NCBI RefSeq assembly: GCF_014805625.2
Contig: NW_024003726.1
Span: 1,486,968 to 1,550,967, forward strand
Length of the DNA: 64,000 nt
Direction of reading: 5' to 3'
Origin: Glossina fuscipes
Taxonomy: Eukaryota; Arthropoda; Insecta; Diptera; Glossinidae
Part shown: piece after piece, positions 23,490 through 35,369 of the stretch
Layout: every line of letters starts with the position of its first letter
Numbering within the stretch: position 1 is the first letter of the stretch
Translations under genes and position numbers: made by a program
The notes under the pieces: model-generated
Told to the model about the DNA's origin: nothing
The model's database searches: none
The model's input: the letters and a program-made list of their open reading frames with translations, nothing else

Positions 23490-25400
23490 GTTGAAAGGTT
23501 GGAGGGAGAAAATTCTTGATGTTGTCTTCTTACATTCAGTTACTTCAAACTTTCAAGCGCAATCACGAGCTAGTTGGGAAGAGTCTTTGTCAAATGAGCA
23601 GTTTCTATCATTATCAACAAAGGAATCCTTTTTGAATAACAGGTGTCGTATTCTGGAAAATATGGAAAGTTATTTGGAAGACGATTGTGCCAAACCATTC
23701 ATCCAGGAGAGAGCTTTTTGCTCTTCCCAGGAACACTACATTAGTAATTGTTCCCGTTATTACAAATTTACAGCCCTCATGACCCTATGAGTTGACCCAT
23801 AAACAGAAATGCTTAAAAAAAGACCACGCAATGAATAATTGAAAGTCTCATCATTGCCATCATTGCCCAACGAAGCGCTATTCATTATACGCCTTCGATA
23901 TTGCTGCCGTCGTTTTTTTATCCAAATTTGCCAATCAAAAAGCGGAATTATTCATGACCAGTTATCATCGTATCAGATATGACAGGTTATCAGTTTAGCC
24001 TCAACGCTGACATTCCAAAAAACGTGCGATTAGTAGATCCCTCATTTCATAAAACAGGCTTTTAATTTACGCTGATCTTTTCGTCGATTTGATGTGTACT
24101 GACTAAATTTGCTTGACAAAAAATTTCCGTACTTTGCAGAAAACCCTACATGGGTGGGTCGTCTTTCGTGATGTATTTTCTGCTTCAAATTCGTGGTAAT
24201 TCCTCGCAAGCGTTAAGCCTTTTGAGCATGAAGAAGGCAATTTGGATACACTAGATATCATGATATTGGGAGTTGGAAATAACTCACATGAACTTTGTCC
24301 TGCTAGCGGTGAACATAGTATTTGTGAGTTACTTTTTCAACAAAAAACAACTCTTCTCGATTCAGGTGCCTATTCTGTAAGTATGCCAACAGTAGAAGTA
24401 AGTTGACTTGCTGTGAAATTCTTATGAGTATGCTTTTCAGCGTTTTTCAGTCTATTCAGTAATTCGTGCTGTGCAGCAACTTTCGGTTGATGAAGCAAAT
24501 GGTTTTCGTTTGGCTTCGCAGATTCCAAGACTGGATTTTTGCGGTGATAGTTTCATGGATAAAACAGGTAAAATGCGACAAGTTACATTCTCATTTCAAA
24601 AAGGCGGTTTCATAATATGAAAAAGGTGCTCAAACGATCAAGCCGCCTTAGATGAGGTTTCACCAGCAGGCCCTAAACACTTCCCCAAATTTTGTGGTAG
24701 AACTAATCTAATAAAGACTAAAAGCCGCACTAACAATTCAATAAATACGAAGATCAAAGTGTTCATGCAAAGTTTAAGGAAAAATAATCTGCAGTGGGAT
24801 GAAAGCTTAGAAATTGATGCGGTTGGACTTCATTTAAAATTTTTCTGTTTTACAGAGATTTGCCCTTTTTTGTTTCGTATCGATGTCAAAGGCAACAATA
24901 CAAAGTCATGCCTTTTGCGATGCCGGCTTGGCAGCATATGGGGCATTTCTCTATGCATGATCTAAATGATGTCACCAAAACTTGTCTAATACGTTGGCAG
25001 TCGAAAGAGCGATCGTTGAAAATTCTTGGACTAGCGAAGGCCGAACATTTATAAGAACTTCTAAACGGCATCATCAGGTCATAACTTAATTTTTAGGATA
25101 AATCCAGCCGATGTTCTGCAAATCTTTGAACGAAGGGGCTCTACTTCTCAAAAAGAAGAATCTATACTTTGCAGCTGATCGGCTGCAGAGAAAAAAGTCT
25201 ACGCAGCACTATGCAGTTTGTCGGAGAGATGCAAATATTGCAATTCACTTGGAAAGATACCATATTTTTGATTATGACTATAAATTCACTTGCTTGTCCT
25301 CTTACGTCACTTGATTTCAAAATCGATGTAAATCTATCGATTCGCAACGCAGTAGATGCATTTCGAAACACAGTGCATAGCGTCAAGAATAGCTAAAAAT
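23490..25400 (+). mobile_element. BEL/Pao LTR retrotransposon relic (gag and pol fragments)
   Basis: Gag part: ASWEESLSNEQFLSLSTKES, NNRCRILENMESY and HYISNCSRYYKF (23,570-23,775), then a CCHC-like CLKKDHAMNN ... HHCHHCPTK at about 23,812-23,870. A possible protease LLDSGAYSVSMP lies at 24,355. The pol RT/RNase H border has LQWDESLEID (24,790) and FCDAGLAAYGAFLY (24,913-24,955), the FCDASxxAYGA signature of BEL/Pao. NPADVL at 25,101-25,118 matches the region before integrase. Frames shift repeatedly, so it is inactive. LTRs not identified. Confidence 0.75.
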
Positions 25401-27370
25401 ATTGCACTCGCGATTGAACTATATTCATTAACAACATTTACCAATTCAACCAATCTAAATCGTGTTGATAGGGGACTTAAAAAGAGTCAAGTTTGAATTT
25501 CGATTCTCGACATCTCATCATATTATCAAAATTTCCTTTGTTTACTACAGAACCAGTCGTTCATTCTTCTCAAATTCTTTGATATGCAGTGACGCATTAA
25601 TTTCTCGGTGCCTTTCGGCAGCAGTATTGGTCCATCAGTGAGCGAAAAGCAAACATCTACACAAACATCAGAAACAATCAGCCAAAATAGTGATATTATG
25701 ATGTTTAGTAGCCAAAACCCTTCAACGACGGAAGTTCGTAGCTCATATGCCTTTGAAAATAATCAATCAAATTGCGTTAGGATTATGTAAACGCGTCGTT
25801 ATATATTAATGTTTAAATATTGGTTTAGATTACCTTAGGCTAGGTAAAAATTCTCTCTTTCTCGCGGACATACATATTTAGGCATGCTGTAGTAGTTGAT
25901 TTTTGACATGCATGCATCTTTCAATCACCATAAAGTTTGATTGTTTTAACAAACCAAAGTGTTCATTAGAAGTACACACAATATCTTTTGAAAATTCACG
26001 CAAATTTCAAATTCAGCGTTTATTCTCATTTCCAGTTTTACAGGTGTAATTTTCAATTCGTTACGTTATTAAAAGCAAATATATTGGTGCAAAAAAAACT
26101 TGCATTATACCCAAATAATTTTAGACTTGCCGTACATTTTTATATCCACCACTGAACGATGAAGGTATACTCATTTTCTCATAATGTTTGTAAAACCCAA
26201 ACGGAAGCTTCAACGGCCCTAGAAAGTATGTATATCTTTTACCACTGTTACTCACGGTCAAATATATAAAGTTTTCTGAAAGATACCCTGTATTAGGCCT
26301 TATCAAAAAAGAAATGAGAGTATATAATTGTCGTTGTATTACAAATATGTTCAAATACCAATCTAAATAGGTTATTTTTACATCTTTGTGATGGGCCATG
26401 CTCTATTCAAGGCAAACAAATCGTGCAAGTAAAGAACTTGTTATTAGGTAAATAATTTAATGATGCCCACTTTCTCTTTTTTATATCGGTTGCGTTTAAA
26501 ATTATATATCTGTAAATGTAATTTGCAATGCACCGGTTGCTAAGCAAGAAATTCTGAATTGATTAAGTCACCTCTGTCCGTCTGGGTGTTTGTGTTGTAT
26601 GTGCGTATTGTTCACACACTCCGGGTCAAATTTGGTAAAAACAACAGATTAAAAGCCTGGAGTAAAATGTAAATAAATAAAAATGTATGGGTTTTTGCTC
26701 GTAAGTCACAAATTGTAAAAGTCAGAATGCTGAAATTTTCCACGTTTAATTTAAAAAAACTATTCATGCGCAAAAATGGGAAAAGCTGACCGTGCCAACA
26801 CAAAGTTACAAGTGATTAAATTTTCTTCTTTTCACTTGTTTGAGGTGTTATGCTTATTAATTATGACGTAAACAAGATAGAACGCTTAAAACTTCTTTGT
26901 ACATTGCTCAAATGAATATATATTATTTGTTTAAAAATGTGTTCATTTGAAAACAAATGTGATGGACACCACGACCTGGTGGATTAGTTTTTTCGTTGCA
27001 ATACTAGCAACATGGGTGTAAAATAAAAACGCTTGGGGAATAGAATGTGAAAAGCTGAGAGTGTTTATTCTAAATTATTTATTCTGTACGTCACGATGTA
27101 GTAGATTAATTTTTCTAAACAATGTCTTTTTGTGAAATAAAAGGCGAAAAGTAAGTTTTATTGCTTTCGTATAACAATAGATGAAGGGGCGCCAAAGGTT
27201 TTAATGATGGTGGTGGTATGAGAGATTCTGCCCAGGCAGATATAACTTTCTTGCTTGTTTTAGTTCAGAAATTTCTCCTATTAGTAGTCGCTCATGCTTA
27301 ATATCTATGTGGCTCAGCAAACGTTATTAAATTAAAACCGCAATTGATTAACAAATTTCATGCGATACCA
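25401..27370. other. No recognisable gene; dispersed-repeat fragments
   Basis: No coding signal. 26,956-27,003 is a 48-bp segment also present inverted at 46,131-46,178 with two mismatches. 26,120-26,230 resembles, on the minus strand, the TATACTTT...GCTTCC(T/G)TTTGG-type ends of degenerate dispersed repeats, but this is weak. Confidence 0.5.
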
Positions 27371-28960
27371 TTTTCATTAATTTTTTGCTTTCTTATCTTG
27401 CGATCCATGCAAATCAATTGCATTAGCAGTGATATCTTCTACGGGAATGGCTTCGTCACAACGTGTGAAGCGGTCAATAACTATCAGAATATGCATTTGA
27501 TCTTCTGACTGTGGAAGTGGTCCAAGTGTGGATATCGGCAAAACTTTTGGTGGAAAGAACAAAGGCTTTTGCGTATACTTGGGCGTGATGACTAATTTGC
27601 GGTGATTCATGGACGGCTAAAAAGAGAATTAGTTTTAGTGCGACCCGTCTTCCAGGATGTGACAAACCAGGCAAAAAACAAAAGCAACTTTTCCAAAGTC
27701 GTCCAAGAGATAAAGTCTTGCAACATTTGTTGACACGTCGACAATTGTACTCAATCCAGAAAGTTGAATTTTGTTTAAGCTGAAACTTTAAGTTTAAGAA
27801 CAACATTTTCTAGAGCCCTTATATTGAGCCGGCAATAATCGTTTTCAATCGAAAGAGTGCGTGAATGCTTAATGTCATAAGTTCGAATCAAATTCAAATA
27901 TTTTCGTTGACAAGAGATTGACTTTTCAGGATTTTTGTTGAAGGAATAACTTCGAAATTTACGGTGAGAAGCATTTAAGAAGTTCCTTCGAACAATTGTA
28001 GAAGTAATGAAACAATGTATATATATTTAGGGTACGCAGTCTATTTAACCAATTGATTGTCAGCCTATTGCTCGACAATTGCATTGGTAGTATCAGAGGC
28101 GTCAACTTTAAGTGTGAGCTAAGCACCTGATTTACGAAAAAGCTGTGAAATGCTTTGTCAACTGCTCTACTACCCTTTTTAAAAGCAACTTTCAATATAA
28201 GTTTCATAGCATTTCAATAGAGGCGGAGTTTGAGAAAATAGAGCTGTATAAGTTTGACATTCCCAAAAGACGTCAAAATTGCTGAATTTTTGTAAATTTA
28301 TCCTTTCTCGATGATATTCTTTTACGATTAACAATAATGTCAAGAAAATTAATTTCAGCTGGTCGAAACCAGCATTTCTCTTGGCTGATTAGCATTCCGT
28401 GCTGGCACGTAAGAGGTGCTAAATGAAGCAATGAGACCATCGTCAAAGATAAAATTTAGTCCTGAAAGAGGATATCCTTAAAATGTAGACATATTTTTGT
28501 AGCCTAGCAAACCCCAGAATGCATGTTTAGATACTTATACAGAGCAATGATTTGTAAACGTTATCGGCGTGAGTACCAACTTGATCATAAGCTCTGAATA
28601 AATCCAAAGTAGTGAGCATGACGCATCACATTAATTATGCTATAATCAGCAATTAATGGTGCTCTAACAATTTGTTACAATAGTTTTGTTAACCTAATGC
28701 AAGCCGCCTAAACAGCACTTTTTTTATTTTTGTCAGGTGGAGTGCCAAAAGTACTTGCGCACTGAGGTTTGGACGAACGAATGATACCAATTTCCAGTAA
28801 GGATTCGAGGATTTTTTTGCAATGGCAAATTTCTCAACATTCACACGGCGAGATTTAATATGGACTGCTCGAACTATAGTTTCAAAGTGGTGATAGACGA
28901 TATGTTCAAACAAGCGTCTAAAACTATTCGATATCCTACTTTGTTCGATGTAAATCAAGA
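27370..28960 (-). mobile_element. Ty3/gypsy pol relic, minus strand
   Basis: Read from 28,960 downwards: VYHHFETIVRAVHIKSRR and SAQVLLALHLTKIKK (region before RT), ISQEKCWFRPAEINFLDIIV near 28,350 (end of RT, cf. KCxF...xFLGH), RLLGMSNLYSSIF (cf. FLGxxNFYRRF), and integrase LGPLPQSEDQMHILIVIDRF with TRCDEAIPVEDI at 27,430-27,540. Many stops. It lies almost head-to-head with the plus-strand gypsy relic that starts near 29,020, and residue differences show the two are separate families. No LTRs identified. Confidence 0.75.
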
Positions 28961-29019
28961 ACCGTATTTTCTCTGTTAAGAGTTGCTCAGTTTCTTCTCT
29001 ATCACCAGTTTCACCCTCC

Positions 29020-31008
29020 GTTATCGGAATTTAAAGACATTCCGTAACCATCATGGATTTTATCCGAGATTCATTTTCCGATCATATCGAAGTGAGGAAG
29101 CATCCCGTTAATTGTAAACCGCCCAGAGTACCTCCTGACAAATTTAAAATTGTATAAAAACAATTTAACTGCATGATGCTCTAATAGACACGGTGGCTAT
29201 AGAGCTCTCAATAAAATTACGCAGCCGGAGAGGTCCCCTGTACCACATTTGCACGATTTTTTCAGCTACTTTACATGGCAAGATGTGTTTTAAAATAGGT
29301 TTTGTTTGATGAAAGCTTATTTCCGAATCCCTATTGAAGAAGCAGATATACGTAAATTTATATGGGCATTATTAATCCAGCTGCGCTTTTCGAATTTACA
29401 AGGGAGACATTTGGTTTGTGTATTGCTGCACAAAAATTTCAACGGTTAATGCACAAAGTCCTAAACTACAACGGGTTTTGCTATATCTACACTGACGATA
29501 ATCTTATCACTTCCACAAACTTGACAGGACATAAAGAATGCCTTCAAATACTTTTGCATACCAGACGTTGCAGGATGCGAATTTTGAGAAGTGAACCATC
29601 TTTCGTAGGATCTTTAATAACATCAAAAATACTATTGCCAAATACAGAACGTGTAAAAGCAGCAGAAGAGTACGAACTCCCAGAAAACGAAAATACTCTT
29701 AGCTAATATCAGGGTCTGATGAATTTTTATCGAACGTTCATCGAGACACAAGCCGATTTCCAAAACAAAATCGACATTCGATTGTTGCAAAAAGGAACTT
29801 TTCGATGCCTCACTTCTAGTCTACCCGATGATAGCATCACCTCTATTAATTTGGATTAACGTTTCAGATTTCGCTATGTTTCACAATAATACCTCAAATT
29901 TTTTTCAAAAATTTTAGAAAATGTAACGCCGTTACAGCACTTACGATCGAGAACTAAAAGCAGTTTATTTTGGTCTTAAGCAATTTCAGCACTTATTTGA
30001 AGGTTGCACATATACCGTCTGCATAGATCACAAACCTCTTACCTTCGCTTTCTGCAAAAATTGGGCAAAGCTTCGCCCAGACAGCTACGTCAGGTGAACT
30101 GTACATGACAACGCAGTACCGCAGTACATTAGATACGTTAAGGGAAAAATAATTGAACAGATAGTTTTCTCTTACGAGTTGACACTAGTTCAATGCCAAG
30201 CCATATCGATTGTTTAGTAAGAGCTCAAAGGAATATTTGATATTATGCATAACTTGTCACATCCTGGTTCAAAATCTTTGACTAAAATGATTGCTGAATC
30301 CTTCGTGCGGCCATCAATAAACGCAGATATAGCAAAATAGGTTAAAGTTTGCTTGTTCTGTCAGAAATAAGGAATTTGGAGACATACGAAAACGCTAATG
30401 CGAAACATAGACATCTCCGAAGGACATTTCAAACCCATAAGCATCGACATAATTGGTCCATTATATTCCTCGAAATATTACACATTCTGTTTACCGACTT
30501 ATAAGAAGGCCATGTGTTTGGAAAATTTTGCTGCTGTGTTGCTAACGCTTTGCTTTATGGCTGGATTTTTGCATCTGGTGTCCCAACTCAAATTACAACT
30601 GATCAAAGCAAACAGTTTTAACATTTTCTAGTCCGAGAATTCGCCAAGCTGCTTCGTTCCAAAGTCGTCAATACTATTTATATCACATTGATGCAAAATT
30701 GTCTAAATATTTTGCCATTACTACTACTTCAACTTCGTAGTTCAACATACGCTGATGCTGGTTACGTAACGGGTGAATTAGTTTATGGTATAATTGTACA
30801 ACATCATGGAAAGACTTACGCGGCAAATAACGGCTGGGTAGAAAGATTTTTCGCGAATATGCAAAACATGAAAGCCGGCGAAGTGACTCGACACGCAAAT
30901 GCACGGTGGTATATTCTTCGAGATTACGACCTTACAAAGTTATTACATGGACCGATAAACCCTGCTAAATTAGTAAACCTGAAATTCATTAATAAATTTG
31001 TTAAGTAA
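29020..31008 (+). mobile_element. Ty3/gypsy pol relic, plus strand
   Basis: Nearly whole pol in decayed form. RT: ERSPVPHLHDFFSYFTWQDV (29,240), YFRIPIEEADIRK (29,322), ALFEFTRETFGLCIAAQKFQ (29,382), YTDD in place of YxDD near 29,490, HKECLQILL. RNase H: STYDRELKAVYFGLKQFQHL (about 29,938) and TVCIDHKPLTF. Integrase: HLCxxC-like piece near 30,350, FKPISIDIIGPL (30,428), ASGVPTQITTDQSKQF (30,574), then C-terminal GELVYGIIVQHHGKT (30,772) and LTKLLHGPINP (30,930). At least seven stops or shifts. The layout resembles CsRn1-type gypsy elements. Confidence 0.82.
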
Positions 31009-31009
31009 A

Positions 31010-32590
31010 AATTCGAATCTTACTAAAAATAAATTGCGATCGGCTACCTCTGTGTTACATATTATTTTCTTATGAAGTGTTTGCTGCGTAACTATTTTTG
31101 ATTAACAACAAAATAACAACATAACAAGAGAATGATTCAGAACTGCGATTTCTAAATCAAACTCAAACATAATCTTTAAAACGTTTTTTTAATGCTTACA
31201 GGCTGGGCAATTGTGGCAATTTATGACGAAATTTTCTTTTGTCTTATTCAGCAATCCCGTCCAAAGGTCCTTTGGTGCTATTTTCAATAGTCTTTACATT
31301 ATCAAGCATTGCTCCATGAGCCGCAAATTGAGAACTATATCACTACATTGCGCTGATCTGTAGGTTTTTCGATTTAAGAACTTCCTTTTTGCGCTTGCGA
31401 TGGATTTAATATCATTTGTGGCAGAAATTTTATCGACATGGGATCGAAGTTACAAATTATGTATTTAAGCTTAGTTTCGGCACCTATAATTCGGTTGATC
31501 TTGAAAATTGTCTCCCTTCATAGTAACGAAAAGGTTAGGATTAATTTTCAGAATTTGGATATCTTTATAGAGGTTACAGAATCTGTGCTAGTTAAGGAAA
31601 GGAGTATGTTGTACTCCAGGTATACTAAACTTTCTCGTGAAATTTGTAAATTAGAAAATCAAGAATAAATGGAAAATGCTCTCTTACAATTTCTTAATAA
31701 AATCGATCAAACTTTTTGCTGATTAGTAAGGTATGATGTTTATACCATACACCCTTGTGGTGTGGTGGTATAATAAATTTGTGCGGGCGTAGGTAACACC
31801 TAGGTGGGCTTAAGAACCACCTTTTGTTATATCGATTGACTCCGAAAATGATTGAAGCCTCTCTGTCCATCTGTCTATCTACCTGTTCGATGTTTTCACA
31901 TGTTCAAATTATAGGTCGCAATTGTTGAGATATATTAATGAAAATTCACACATTGAGGTGTTTTGAACCAAGGAGGAACGTTATTGAAAATGATTCGAAT
32001 CGGTTCACTTTTTCGAACAGTCTCCATATGACGTTTTATTTTAAAAAGTCCTTACACGGACTTCAAAATTTTTCGAAAAAAGTGGGTAAGTAATAACATT
32101 TCAGCACTCCACAATAGTATTTCCTGTACATGAAAATACCTACACTAGCAATTTGATACAACAGTTAACTTTATAAAATTTGGACCATGTACGCCCATAT
32201 TTGAATCCAACTCTACATAAGGATTTTTACGAAAGTTTTTGTTTTTTAGGGCGGAGAACTCTAAGTTTTATTATGTTATAATAAAATTCGACCCATAATG
32301 GTAATTTGACATAAAAACTAATTGTGCTGAATTTTGAACACGTGTCACAATATTTGAACCTCTTAGGTACAACTATTGTTGCAGAGAGTAACAATTTATT
32401 TGCAAAGATCTGTAATTTTTAGCATACAGTTTCATATTAGTAAATTTATTTGAAAAGAGTTTTGAAATAAAAAAGTTCATTTAAAAGCGTCGATATAAGC
32501 GTCGTTATGTTGTTTGCGACAGCATGCTTAATATATTCAGATTTTTTTTGTCAACGTGCTATCACGCTTTAAATTTATATGAAAATTGAT
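31010..32590. other. No gene; possible degenerate dispersed repeat at 31,730-32,110
   Basis: 31,730-32,110 contains an imperfect GGTGTGGTGGTATAATAA palindrome-like start and the motif CTCTGTCCATCTGTCTATC found in old dipteran non-coding repeats. No second copy was aligned in this window. Nothing else seen. Confidence 0.4.
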
Positions 32591-32599
32591 TGCCAGCAA

Positions 32600-33130
32600 G
32601 CATGCTGCTATGGACACCATTGCATGTTCGTCGGCACCTCTAGTGCTTCTAGTATGTAAACCACATCCATATGCCCTTGTGCTGATGGTCTTATGTTCAC
32701 TTTAGTTAATACTGTGTGTAACTTTGCAACGTTTTTTTCAATTTTAGGCCATTCTGTTTCTATATTGATAGAAACTATCTCGTTCCAATCCAATTTCATC
32801 ACCCATAAATTTGGAAAAAAAATTTCTCCTCGAGAGTATGATCCGTTTTGTGGTGTGTGATATATTGAAGAAAGTTCTCACTATAATTTAATAAACGGCG
32901 GTCTAAACATAAGAATCGCCTTCTAACACTTTCGAATCTCTCGCCAACCCCATGTTAAGTTAGTTTTAAACGGTAATGTGACTCTAAAGCGACAATTCGC
33001 TACATTTTTGGTGGAAACTCTGACTCTGACTGAAACTCTGCTGTTCGAGTTTTTGGTATCCCAGAGATAATATTTATTAGTCAGACATAGCCTCAGTCTC
33101 GAAAATGGTTTTAATTGTTGTGTCAATGCG
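32600..33130 (-). mobile_element. BEL/Pao pol relic, minus strand
   Basis: Fragments FRVTLPFKTNLTWGWREIRK and KAILMFRPPFIKL (32,900-32,990) precede MKLDWNEIVSINIETEWPKI (32,745-32,802) in the order of the BEL/Pao RT to RNase H region. The element is shorter and more decayed than the plus-strand BEL copy at 23.5-25.4 kb and in opposite orientation. The downstream FCDAS block is not recognisable. Confidence 0.6.
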
Positions 33131-34300
33131 CACTGACTGTTTTGGAACTTCTCAAATGTGGGAGGCTACATCCGCGTTCTGTCCTGCTTTAGAATATAGG
33201 GATTCGTTTACAAGTATAGAGTTCTCTAATGACTCTGAATGAGTATAAGTAGAAATGTACCGACGTAAGTACCTTCTGTGCGGTAGGCCCTTTATGATCT
33301 CTAATAGCAATAAGGCCTAAAATTGATTCTTTTCAAATTGAGTTTTCGTACCAAAGGCTCTGAGATTAAGTTAAGCTGAGAACTTAAAATCCAATGCTTA
33401 ACCTTTTTTAACCTCATTGCCAAGTAAATTTTGGAGCAGACCAATACAGGATTATTTTTCTGAATAATTTCCGGAAAATTTTGGAAAACGCATAGTTGAT
33501 AAACGGTATAAAATATGTGGTTCTAAATTAATCTAAATTTCTGGTGATCCAATTTCTTGTTGTTTACTAAACTGACTTGAGCAACGTTTTCATGCGGACA
33601 TAAATACTTTCTGTTATCTGCAAACCCTTGCAGGCTGGATTTATACTTTTAATTTTCTCTTACTTACTCTTACTCTTTTCTTAAATCGTCATAAATTAAA
33701 TTGTAAAACACCTCCTTAAATGTGATATCGACGGTGAGTTATACATTTGTGACCTCTTTTTGTGTAGCCCTCAATCTTAGAAACCCGAAGACCAACAGGA
33801 AGGTGCGAAAGCAAAAGAAATATGAACGCTAAGCTTGTCAAGCCTTACGATAATTGTCCATAGGCTAAACAATTGAACAAGTTTCGTTAATTGCTCAAAT
33901 GGCCGTAATCACCAGTATATATACAGCATTACTTAATGGCAACAAAGAATTGAAATGAGTATACTAAGTTAACGGCAGCAACGGAAAAGTGTAAATGGAT
34001 GGCTTTACGTTGAAATAAAAACGAATTGTACACATCGATAAATCGGACATCGAAATGTGTACAGTGACTCTCATTAATATTGGTATTTTCACGCGAGAAA
34101 AAATAAACACTTGTTAAACTTAGTCCATCGTCCAAACATAAAAATTTATTTTACTATTTTCTATTACTAGGAAATACATATTAATATATAAAAAAAAAAA
34201 AAACAAACAAAATCAGTACACAACAAAATTAAATAACTTCAACAACTCGAACAACATTAATGTTGGGTTATTTATGTGAGTAAGGAAAAAAACATAATAA
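33131..34300. other. No recognisable gene
   Basis: AT-rich sequence with short random frames. I see no element I can name. Confidence 0.6.
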
Positions 34301-34307
34301 TATTAAA

Positions 34308-34600
34308 AATTAATATTTGGTGTTGTATCCTTTTTGCTTAATAACGTCATTTAAATGTTTTGGCATGTTTTGTATAATTTTCTTGCGTAGGAAGCAGGGA
34401 TCTTACTACATTCTTCTTGTAGTCTGTTTTTCAGATCTTGGACCGAAGAGATTGAGTGTTTTCGCGCACGACGGTCCAATTCATCTCACATATTTTTCAT
34501 GGAGTTCATGCCTACTGATTGGGGAAGGAAGTGAAGTACTTTGGGGAAAATCTTAATGTACATTTATGACAAATTGTCCAAAGCTGACTTAAAATAATTG
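34308..34600 (-). pseudogene. Tc1-like transposase C-terminus relic
   Basis: On the minus strand: KVLHFLPQSVGMNSMKNM (cf. the HFPPQSPDMNPIEN block that carries the last acidic residue), then stop-DELDRRARKHSISSVQDLKN, RLQEECSKIPASYARKLYKT and a final KKDTTPNIN. Continuous similarity to Tc1-family C-termini with two stops and loss of the SPD motif. Upstream parts and inverted repeats are not recognised. Confidence 0.8.
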
Positions 34601-34694
34601 AAGTAGTTCAGAGAATAGGTGTGTAACTGTAACGTCTAGCTTAATAAAAGTTAAGACTTACTTGTATGCGTTTTTTTGGAGAATCATGAAATTT

Positions 34695-34865
34695 TAAATC
34701 AAGTTAATCCGCCTGACTGGCCGAGTAGGCAAGAATCTCGGTTTAAGTGCGGTAGAATTTTTAATAAAGCCGAAAGCCTTAAATGCTAGCGCTTTAAGAC
34801 ATTAGTCTTAGAATTTATTCCCTCGCTAAATTTATAATAATAATAATATTAATAAATCAAGTTAA
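34695..34865 (+). repeat. tRNA-related SINE copy A with 13-bp target-site duplication
   Basis: Element 34,708-34,852, flanked by TAAATCAAGTTAA at 34,695-34,707 and again at 34,853-34,865. The head TCCGCCTGACTGGCCGAGTAGGC contains an A-box-like TGGCCGAGTAGGC (34,718-34,730), as in tRNA-Ser/Leu class tRNAs. The body carries CTTTAAGACATTAGTCTTAG and the 3' end is a TAA-rich tail. It matches the inverted copy at 59,488-59,653 but lacks about 25 bp after the A box. Confidence 0.85.
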
Positions 34866-34984
34866 AAATATTTAACTAATTCCGCAATGTTGGGAACTGC
34901 AAGTATTTGTGTACATTCGGCAACGTGGGTGCTGCGAATGAATTACAGTAGGCCCGAAAATGACAAAGCAGTTTCTGATGTTTC

Positions 34985-35100
34985 ATTGAATAGCAATAAT
35001 GTTGATGTTAATGTTAATGTATATTCTTATTGTTAACGTTAATATTAATGTTACTACTATTGCTCACGTTAATCGTAATCTTAAGGTTAATGTTACACTA
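34985..35100. repeat. Degenerate GTTAAT hexamer repeat
   Basis: Repeated GTTAAT/GTTAAC units with drift (GATGTTAATGTTAATG ... AACGTTAATATTAATG ... AAGGTTAATG). Confidence 0.8.
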
Positions 35101-35281
35101 GACTTGAGGAAAAATATAAAAAAGCGAGCCAATATATCTTATATTCACCTAAGGTGAGAGAAAATGAGGAGCAATTTGCACGTCTAAAGGTCCACGTACG
35201 TGTAAGAAATTGTGTATATTCTTAGTTTAGCCGCGTTAAAAATGCTCAACGTACAAAGACTAAAGCGAAGTTTTTAAAGAC

Positions 35282-35282
35282 A

Positions 35283-35316
<34 letters not shown>

Positions 35317-35368
35317 ACATATATATACATATATATGTATGTATGTATACATATATATACATATATAC
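35282..35368. repeat. TA / TATG microsatellite
   Basis: Pure (TA)n run followed by mixed ATGT/ACAT units. Confidence 0.95.
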
Positions 35369-35369
35369 A

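Noticed and set aside
27370..31008. One gypsy element duplicated as an inverted repeat
   Set aside because: Equivalent pol motifs differ strongly between the halves, so they are two families.
34708..34740. A tRNA-Ser-like gene
   Set aside because: Only the A-box region fits; no cloverleaf or anticodon stem, and the sequence is bounded by target duplications and a TAA tail, so it is a SINE head.
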